Shown piece by piece: positions 7,823 to 12,248 of a DNA stretch of 12,248 nt (positions are counted from its first letter, which is position 1; each line of letters starts with the position of its first letter). A program made the translations under genes and the position numbers. Source of the stretch: Pseudomonadota bacterium (GTDB lineage Bacteria > Pseudomonadota > Alphaproteobacteria > Rhizobiales > Xanthobacteraceae). The stretch lies in NCBI GenBank assembly GCA_023417665.1, contig JAEZFA010000319.1, positions 1 through 12,248 on the forward strand, given 5' to 3'. Under the pieces are notes generated by a model. That model was not told where the DNA came from. It did not search any database and saw nothing but the letters and a program-made list of their open reading frames with translations.

Positions 7823-7847
7823 GGAACTTAATCCGCTCTATTGCGTT
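7823..7847 (+). promoter_or_regulatory. EcfG-type promoter for the hybrid histidine kinase
   Basis: GGAAC (7823-7827), a 16-base spacer and CGTT (7844-7847) match the EcfG consensus exactly, right after the DUF3309 terminator. The expected transcript start is about 7854-7857, which rules out translation from TTG 7841 and points to TTG 7883. An inverted repeat ATTGCG-N5-CGCAAT (7840-7856) overlaps the -10 element. Confidence 0.75.
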
Positions 7848-7882
7848 GGGCGCAATTGGTACGTGTTGGGGAAGCGCAGAAA

Positions 7883-9790
7883 TTGAATTCCGCCGAGCAA
7901 TTCCATGCTTCGCAGACGGACGATGGCCGCTACCGGATTCTGCTGGACGCCATCACCGATTACGCCATCTATATGCTCGACAGCAGCGGAATTGTGACCA
8001 GCTGGAATGCCGGCGCGCAGCGCTACACCGCACCCGAGATCATCGGCGAGCACTTTTCCCGCTTCTACTCGCCGGAGGACCGGGCCAAATCCCTGCCCGA
8101 GCGCGCACTTGCGACCGCGGCGTCGGAGGGCGCGTTCGAATCCGAAGGCTGGCGGATCCGCAAGGACGGTAGCCGCTTCTGGGCGCATGTCGTCATCGAC
8201 GCGATCCGCGACGATGCCGGCGAGCTCATCGGCTTCGCGAAGATCACCCGCGACCTCACCGAGCGAAAAGCGGCGAGCGACGCGCTGCGCCAGAGCGAGG
8301 AACAGTTCCGCCTGCTGATCGAAGGCGTCACCGACTACGCGATCTACATGCTGGACCCGCAAGGCCATGTCGCGAGCTGGAATGCCGGTGCCGAGCGGAT
8401 CAAGGGCTACCGCGCCTCGGAAATCCTCGGGCAGCACTTTTCGCGATTTTACAGCGAGGACGACCGCCGCGCCGGGGCACCCGAAATCGCGCTGCAGACC
8501 GCGATCCGCGAAGGCCGCTTCGAGAAGGAAAGCTATCGCTACCGGAAGGACGGCACCAAGTTCATCGCCCATGTCGTGATCGATCCGATCCGGGACGAAC
8601 GCGGCAACGTGATCGGCTTTGCCAAGATCACCCGCGACATCACCGAACGCGAGGAAAACCGGCTCGCGCTCGAGCGTACCCGCGAGCAGCTCTTCCATTC
8701 ACAGAAGATGGAGGCGATCGGAAAGCTCACCGGCGGCGTCGCGCACGACTTCAACAATCTGCTGATGGTCATTCAGAGCAGCCTCGAACTGTTGCAGAAG
8801 CGATCACCCGATAACGCGCAGATCACGCCTCTGATTCAGAACGCACTACGGGCGACCGAACGCGGCTCGGCGCTCACGCAACGCATGCTCGCCTTCGCGC
8901 GGCGTCAGGACATCGAGAAACGGGTGATCGACATGCCGCGCCTGATCGGCGAAACGAGCGAACTGCTGCAGCGTTCGCTCGGGCCTTCCTTCGCGGTCAA
9001 GACGGAATTCGAGGGCACCATTCCGAATGTCCTGGCCGACCCGAACCAGCTCGAAAGCGCGCTCCTGAATCTCGCCTTCAATGCCCGTGACGCGATGCCC
9101 GACGGCGGCAAGATTACGATTGCGGTGCGCGCGTGCCGCAATCCCGCAAGCGACCTGCCGGGCGGAGACTATGTCTCGATCGCGATGCGCGACAGCGGCC
9201 ACGGCATGGATGCCGATACGCTGCGGCAGGCCACGGACCCGTTCTTCACCACCAAAGGGGTCGGCAAAGGCACCGGCCTCGGGCTCTCCATGGTACAGGG
9301 CATGGCCGAACAGGCGGGCGGCGCGTTCCGCCTTTCCAGTCAGCCGGGTAGCGGCACGACGGCGGAAGTCCTGCTTCCGGTCACGACCGGAGACGCCGCC
9401 GAGCAGAACGCGAAGCCCGAAGAAGCGGCCCTCGCCTCGCGGCCGCTCGTCATCATCGCCGTCGACGACGACAGTCTCGTCCTCATGAACACGGCAGCGA
9501 TGCTCGAGGACCTCGGCCACACCGTGCTGGAAGCCAGTTCGGCACACGAGGCACTGGAACTCCTGCGCGATACCAAAGCCGATCTCGTCATCACCGATCA
9601 TGCGATGCCCGGCACGACGGGATTGCAACTCGCCAAGTCCATTCGCGCGGAAATGCCGGAGATGCCGATCCTGCTCGCGACCGGCTATGCGGAGCTCGAT
9701 CCCGACGCGGGTATTCAGCTTCCGCGGCTCGGCAAACCGTTCCTGCAGAACGACCTGAAAGCCGCGATCGACAAGGCGTTGAAACGATAG
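7883..9790 (+). CDS. Soluble hybrid histidine kinase, PAS-PAS-HisKA-HATPase-REC
   Basis: This is a cytosolic hybrid sensor kinase of about 635 residues with no membrane segment. Counted from TTG 7883, PAS1 covers about 20-127 and PAS2 about 145-256. The two are near duplicates, both with TDYAIYMLD, SWNAGA, HFSRFY, RKDG and GFAKITRD. The HisKA phosphohistidine is H288 in AHDFNNLL; the ATPase has N400 (FNARDAM), DSGHGM (437-442), DPFFTTK and GKGTGLGL (461-468). The receiver has acidic D528-D530, phosphoacceptor D572 (ITDHAMP), T600 and K618. All catalytic residues are present. No separate response regulator is adjacent, so the REC domain is either terminal or feeds a phosphorelay. No heme, flavin or LOV cysteine signature is visible, so the ligand is unknown. 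The start has a G-rich ribosome site (GGGGAAG, 7868-7874). The gene ends one base from the convergent 66-aa gene. Confidence 0.93.
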   Translation: MNSAEQFHASQTDDGRYRILLDAITDYAIYMLDSSGIVTSWNAGAQRYTAPEIIGEHFSRFYSPEDRAKSLPERALATAASEGAFESEGWRIRKDGSRFWAHVVIDAIRDDAGELIGFAKITRDLTERKAASDALRQSEEQFRLLIEGVTDYAIYMLDPQGHVASWNAGAERIKGYRASEILGQHFSRFYSEDDRRAGAPEIALQTAIREGRFEKESYRYRKDGTKFIAHVVIDPIRDERGNVIGFAKITRDITEREENRLALERTREQLFHSQKMEAIGKLTGGVAHDFNNLLMVIQSSLELLQKRSPDNAQITPLIQNALRATERGSALTQRMLAFARRQDIEKRVIDMPRLIGETSELLQRSLGPSFAVKTEFEGTIPNVLADPNQLESALLNLAFNARDAMPDGGKITIAVRACRNPASDLPGGDYVSIAMRDSGHGMDADTLRQATDPFFTTKGVGKGTGLGLSMVQGMAEQAGGAFRLSSQPGSGTTAEVLLPVTTGDAAEQNAKPEEAALASRPLVIIAVDDDSLVLMNTAAMLEDLGHTVLEASSAHEALELLRDTKADLVITDHAMPGTTGLQLAKSIRAEMPEMPILLATGYAELDPDAGIQLPRLGKPFLQNDLKAAIDKALKR

Positions 9791-9791
9791 C

Positions 9792-9992
9792 CTATTGATG
9801 TCCGGGGCAGCGCTGGGCGCGCAGCGCTTCCTGCGCGGCGGCCCGGCGATAGGCGCTCGCGGACAAATCGTTCGCCATCTGCGTGAACTCGGCGCAGCGC
9901 GCTTCCGCGGAACGAGCCAGCGGCGGGTTCTCCGCCGCGGTTTGCGCGCATGCGCCAGCCGTCAGTGCAAGTGCCGCCGCTATCCATTTCAT
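9792..9992 (-). CDS. Small exported protein of unknown function (66 aa)
   Basis: The family is not recognised. The N-terminus MKWIAAALALTAGACA is a good Sec signal peptide with an A-C-A cleavage motif (residues 14-16). The cysteine at 15 is not in a proper lipobox because the -3 residue is alanine. The mature part, about 50 residues, is Ala/Arg/Glu-rich and helical, with cysteines at 33 and 62 that could form a disulfide. Its stop codon lies one base from the kinase stop on the other strand. It is divergent from the DUF4189 gene across about 154 bases, in which I see no clear promoter. Only a weak GGGCGGGA precedes the ATG. The signal peptide makes a real gene likely, but this is not certain. 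Confidence 0.6.
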   Translation of the reverse strand: MKWIAAALALTAGACAQTAAENPPLARSAEARCAEFTQMANDLSASAYRRAAAQEALRAQRCPGHQ

Positions 9993-10146
9993 GGATGATG
10001 ATTCCCGCCCCGAATTTCAGGTGCTTCTATCCGCTGCTCCCGGCGCGCGTCGCCGCGACACGGCGTCCGTCCGAGGCCTCGCGGCTGACCGCGGAGTTTG
10101 CTACCTTGCGCGCCCGATCGCCCGCCACCGTTGGAAAAGAAACGCC

Positions 10147-10575
10147 ATGAGAATACTTCTCGCTACCGCCGGAATTCTGGCCGCGTGTGCCTTCGCCTCG
10201 CCCATCATGGCTTTTGGTGCCGTGGCCGTTGCCGAACCGGCCGACGTCGCGAACGACGGCTATTCCAGCGGGATTTCCTACAACTTCAAAAGCGCGAACG
10301 AGGCGGAAGAACGGGCGCTCCGGGAGTGCCTGGAGACGACGGCTGCATCGCCCGCAACCAAAAAGCTCTGCAAGGTCATTCGCTCTTTCGAGAACCAATG
10401 TGTGGCGGTCGCGCTCGACCCGCAGTCCGGCACGCCCGGCGCCGGCTGGGCGCTTGGCGACACCCTTGAACTGGCCCGGCGCAACGCCATCCAGCGCTGC
10501 GAGGATACCGCCGGAAACGATCGCCGTGGCGAATGCCGCGTTACCGCCGAGGGATGCGACGGCCGCGCCAAATAG
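10147..10575 (+). CDS. Secreted DUF4189-domain protein
   Basis: This is a 142-residue exported protein with a signal peptide (residues 1 to about 22, ending SPIMA) and one DUF4189 domain. The family pattern is visible: FGAVAVA at the mature N-terminus, a YNFKSANEAEERALREC helix, an aromatic/Cys segment (FENQCVAVALD), a glycine-rich G-x-GWALG turn, then LARRNAIQRC and a Cys-rich tail. The mature protein has six cysteines (61, 75, 85, 118, 130, 137), enough for three disulfides. The function of the family is unknown, and in Hyphomicrobiales many copies are secreted small proteins. The start at ATG 10147 is set by the signal peptide and GGAAAAG (about 14 bases upstream). An in-frame ORF reaching back to 9883 is not coding because it crosses the opposite-strand 66-aa gene. 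Confidence 0.85.
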   Translation: MRILLATAGILAACAFASPIMAFGAVAVAEPADVANDGYSSGISYNFKSANEAEERALRECLETTAASPATKKLCKVIRSFENQCVAVALDPQSGTPGAGWALGDTLELARRNAIQRCEDTAGNDRRGECRVTAEGCDGRAK

Positions 10576-10612
10576 TGGCCGCGTCTGTCCGGCCCCACAC
10601 TCGTCCGCACCC

Positions 10613-10637
10613 GGAACATTCGGTCGCGCTCCGCGTT
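10613..10637 (+). promoter_or_regulatory. EcfG-type promoter for the 82-aa gene
   Basis: GGAAC (10613-10617), a 16-base spacer and CGTT (10634-10637) match the EcfG consensus exactly. The predicted transcript start is about 10644-10647, giving a leader of about 30 bases before the ATG at 10676. Confidence 0.72.
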
Positions 10638-10660
10638 AGATGCCTCAAAACGGGCATCTA
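10637..10660. promoter_or_regulatory. Perfect inverted repeat overlapping the EcfG promoter start site
   Basis: TAGATGCC (10637-10644) and GGCATCTA (10653-10660) form a perfect 8-bp inverted repeat around 8 bases. It begins on the last base of the -10 element and covers the predicted transcript start, so it is better placed to be a DNA operator than an RNA hairpin. No regulator can be named. Confidence 0.5.
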
Positions 10661-10675
10661 CTTCGGGGCTTCACC

Positions 10676-10924
10676 ATGCGCGACGTCGTATCGCTCTACC
10701 CACGCTTTATCGTGTTCAGCGCCATCATGGCGGCGTTTCTGATTGCGGTCGCCCTCATACCGGCATCGGTCGGCGCCAACGCCACCGCGATCTCAAATCC
10801 GGTGCAGACCTCGGCTACCGAAACCAGCGAACGGATGGATGCTGGCGACTGCCGCATCGACCAACATGCTTACGCCCCCACATGCAGCATGCGGGGGCGT
10901 ACGGTTCGGGTGATCAACTTCTGA
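10676..10924 (+). CDS. Small exported or membrane-anchored protein with a Cys pair (82 aa)
   Basis: The N-terminus MRDVVSLYPR precedes a hydrophobic helix (about 11-30) ending IPASVGANA, which could be a cleaved signal peptide or an anchor. The rest is a Ser/Thr-rich linker and a short C-terminal module DCRIDQHAYAPTC with cysteines 59 and 70, then RTVRVINF. This Cys-x(n)-YxP-x-C followed by a basic VRV tail resembles a class of short secreted proteins common in Bradyrhizobium-type genomes (from memory). The function is unknown. The start ATG 10676 has GGGG (10665-10668) in ribosome-site position. An ATG at 10640 would fall inside the promoter region. An exact EcfG promoter lies just upstream. 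A long inverted repeat (10871-10901) is embedded in its last codons, and the convergent LysM/M23 gene ends six bases away. Confidence 0.7.
   Translation: MRDVVSLYPRFIVFSAIMAAFLIAVALIPASVGANATAISNPVQTSATETSERMDAGDCRIDQHAYAPTCSMRGRTVRVINF
10871..10901. repeat. 31-base interrupted palindrome inside the 3' end of the 82-aa gene
   Basis: TACGCCCCC (10871-10879) pairs with GGGGGCGTA (10893-10901) and CATGC (10881-10885) with GCATG (10887-10891), with one mismatched pair and a single central base. There is no T run after it on either strand. It sits between two convergent genes and could form a strong RNA stem in either transcript. Confidence 0.8.
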
Positions 10925-10930
10925 CGAAGA

Positions 10931-12241
10931 TCAGATTCCGGACAGGTGCTTCTCGGGATCGACCGGGTTTGAGCCCTTGCGGATTTCAAAGTGCAACTGC
11001 GGGGACGTCACGCCGCCGGTCTGACCGGCTTTGGCGATCACTTCGCCGCGCTTCACCTTCTGATCCTTTTTCACATTGATGGCGCCGAGGTGAGCATAGG
11101 CCGTCACCCAGTTGTCGGCGTGGCGGATCAGCACGAGATTGCCGAAGCCCTTCAGCTCGTTGCCTGCATAGGCGACCACGCCGTCTTCGGACGCCATGAT
11201 CGCGGTGCCTTCGGGCACCGAGACATTGATGCCGTCGTTCTGCTGACCATTCGGTTTGCGGCCGTAGGCTGAAAGAATGCGTCCGCGAACGGGCCAATGG
11301 AACGAAGGTCCGGCGTTCGGCGCACGCGGCGAAGCATCGTTGACGGCCGGCGCCACATTCGGGCGAACGACGCCTACGCTTTCCGGTGCGGGTACGTTCG
11401 CGTTCTGCACGGCCTGCTGGGCCGGCATCTGCGGCACGGTCTGCACCGCGCGTTGCGGGGCCTGCTGGACTTGCGGTTGCTGGACGTGAGGCTGCTGCAC
11501 GGGCGGGGTCGCCGCGACCGGCGTGGTACCCGGAATGCGAACCTGCTGACCGATCCGCAACTGCGTGGAGAGCGTAAGGTTGTTCGCGCGGGCGATCGCC
11601 TGCGGGCTAACCTTATAGCGGCGCGACAACGAGTAGATCGTGTCGCCGGACGCTGCGGTGTGAAGATTTCCAGGGCCGGCAGCCGGAGCAACCGGCGTCG
11701 CGGGCGCATAAGCGGTGCGGCTTGCCGGAATGATCAGTCGCTGACCGGGACGGATCGCATTTGCGTTCTGCAGATTGTTCGCGCGCAGGATGACGTCAAC
11801 CGGGACGCCATGCTTGCGCGACAACGCGTAAACCGTCTCGCCGCGCTGCACGACGACCGTGCGGCCGTTCGCGGGGGCGAAGTTGTTCGTGTTGAAAGCT
11901 GCCGTGTTGCGCGGTGCATTCGGCTGATTGACCTGTGCACGAGGCGGCGGTGCCGCGGGCACGGTGGCCGGGCGATAGGTCGCGACCGGCGGCTGCTGCG
12001 GGCTATGCAGCGGCTGGGTTTCAACCTGCGCACGGGGCGGAAGCTGATGTCCCGGGATCTGCGCCTGATTGTTCGGCGCCTGCTGCGGGATCGACGCTGT
12101 CGTATCCTGCCGGTTTTGAAACGGATTGGAGTCGAACCGCGTCACGTCGGTGCTGCAAGCTGCAGCAAAGGCGCCAATGGCGGCGACGGTGGCACAACGG
12201 GCGAGCAACGCTCCCCGGTAGCGCATTGATCTGGTACGCAT
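10931..12241 (-). CDS. LysM-LysM-LytM (M23-like) cell-envelope protein, NlpD/DipM-type amidase activator
   Basis: This is an exported envelope protein of about 436 residues. The N-terminus has a hydrophobic signal ending AFAAAC (C29), followed by a C-x-T-D-V-T-R-F-D segment. It may be a lipoprotein, although the -3 alanine makes the lipobox weak. A long Pro/Gln-rich linker separates two LysM peptidoglycan-binding domains (about 127-171 and 193-237) from a C-terminal LytM/M23 domain (about 316-432). In the M23 domain the first metal motif HxGxD is replaced by NDGIN (335-339), so two zinc ligands are Asn. YAH (H384) and LHFE (H417) remain. It is therefore probably non-catalytic and activates an N-acetylmuramoyl-L-alanine amidase at division, as NlpD, EnvC and DipM do. 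ATG 12241 was chosen. A GTG at 12244 and an open frame to the window edge leave a slightly longer N-terminus possible. Confidence 0.92.
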   Translation of the reverse strand: MRTRSMRYRGALLARCATVAAIGAFAAACSTDVTRFDSNPFQNRQDTTASIPQQAPNNQAQIPGHQLPPRAQVETQPLHSPQQPPVATYRPATVPAAPPPRAQVNQPNAPRNTAAFNTNNFAPANGRTVVVQRGETVYALSRKHGVPVDVILRANNLQNANAIRPGQRLIIPASRTAYAPATPVAPAAGPGNLHTAASGDTIYSLSRRYKVSPQAIARANNLTLSTQLRIGQQVRIPGTTPVAATPPVQQPHVQQPQVQQAPQRAVQTVPQMPAQQAVQNANVPAPESVGVVRPNVAPAVNDASPRAPNAGPSFHWPVRGRILSAYGRKPNGQQNDGINVSVPEGTAIMASEDGVVAYAGNELKGFGNLVLIRHADNWVTAYAHLGAINVKKDQKVKRGEVIAKAGQTGGVTSPQLHFEIRKGSNPVDPEKHLSGI

Positions 12242-12248
12242 CACAACT

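Noticed and set aside
7841..7882. TTG at 7841 as the start of the histidine kinase
   Set aside because: It overlaps the -10 region of an exact EcfG promoter and would lie upstream of the expected transcript start. TTG 7883 has a G-rich ribosome site.
9883..10146. In-frame N-terminal extension of the DUF4189 gene back to 9883
   Set aside because: It would bury a good signal peptide inside the protein and overlap the 66-aa gene on the other strand.
10577..10594. GGCCG-N8-CGGCC stem after the DUF4189 stop as a terminator
   Set aside because: The stem is only 5 bp and no T run follows it.
11297..12229. 310-codon + strand frame opposite the LysM/M23 gene
   Set aside because: It is an arginine-rich mirror frame of a gene with two LysM domains and a LytM domain on the other strand.

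Overview
The window looks like chromosomal DNA of an alphaproteobacterium, most likely of the order Hyphomicrobiales near the Bradyrhizobium/Afipia/Rhodopseudomonas group. This is inferred from the high GC content, the gene families present (DUF815 ATPase, DUF3309, DUF4189, PsiF repeats, a LysM/LytM factor with a degenerate metal site) and several promoters that fit the alphaproteobacterial general-stress sigma factor EcfG. No mobile element, tRNA, rRNA or CRISPR array is visible.

Left part (1-5430, all + strand): the 3' portion of a DUF815 AAA+ ATPase is followed closely by an NADP-dependent MDR oxidoreductase. After a 153-base gap carrying inverted repeats come a TonB-dependent outer-membrane receptor and an overlapping membrane-anchored serine hydrolase of the beta-lactamase/6-aminohexanoate-dimer-hydrolase type. 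This pair looks like an uptake-plus-hydrolysis unit and ends at a strong, probably bidirectional terminator.

Middle part (5455-7372, - strand): a secreted two-repeat PsiF protein, an MFS transporter preceded by a perfect 7-bp inverted repeat, and a small hydrophilic protein of unknown function.

Right part (7381-12248): a tiny two-helix DUF3309 membrane protein (54 aa) with its own terminator; a soluble hybrid histidine kinase with two near-duplicate PAS domains and a receiver domain; three small exported proteins (66 aa; 142 aa DUF4189; 82 aa); and, on the - strand, a LysM-LysM-LytM cell-envelope protein whose metal site is incomplete, so it is probably an amidase activator rather than an enzyme.

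The most interesting signal is a set of GGAAC-N16/17-CGTT promoters. Three exact matches lie just upstream of the 69-aa gene (- strand), the histidine kinase and the 82-aa gene, and a one-mismatch copy lies upstream of DUF3309. All four are intergenic and correctly oriented. This suggests that these uncharacterised genes belong to the EcfG general stress regulon. The same promoter helps to place the kinase start at a TTG at 7883. The copy before DUF3309 is followed about 45 bases later by a terminator-like hairpin, which points to a stress-induced small RNA or an attenuated leader.
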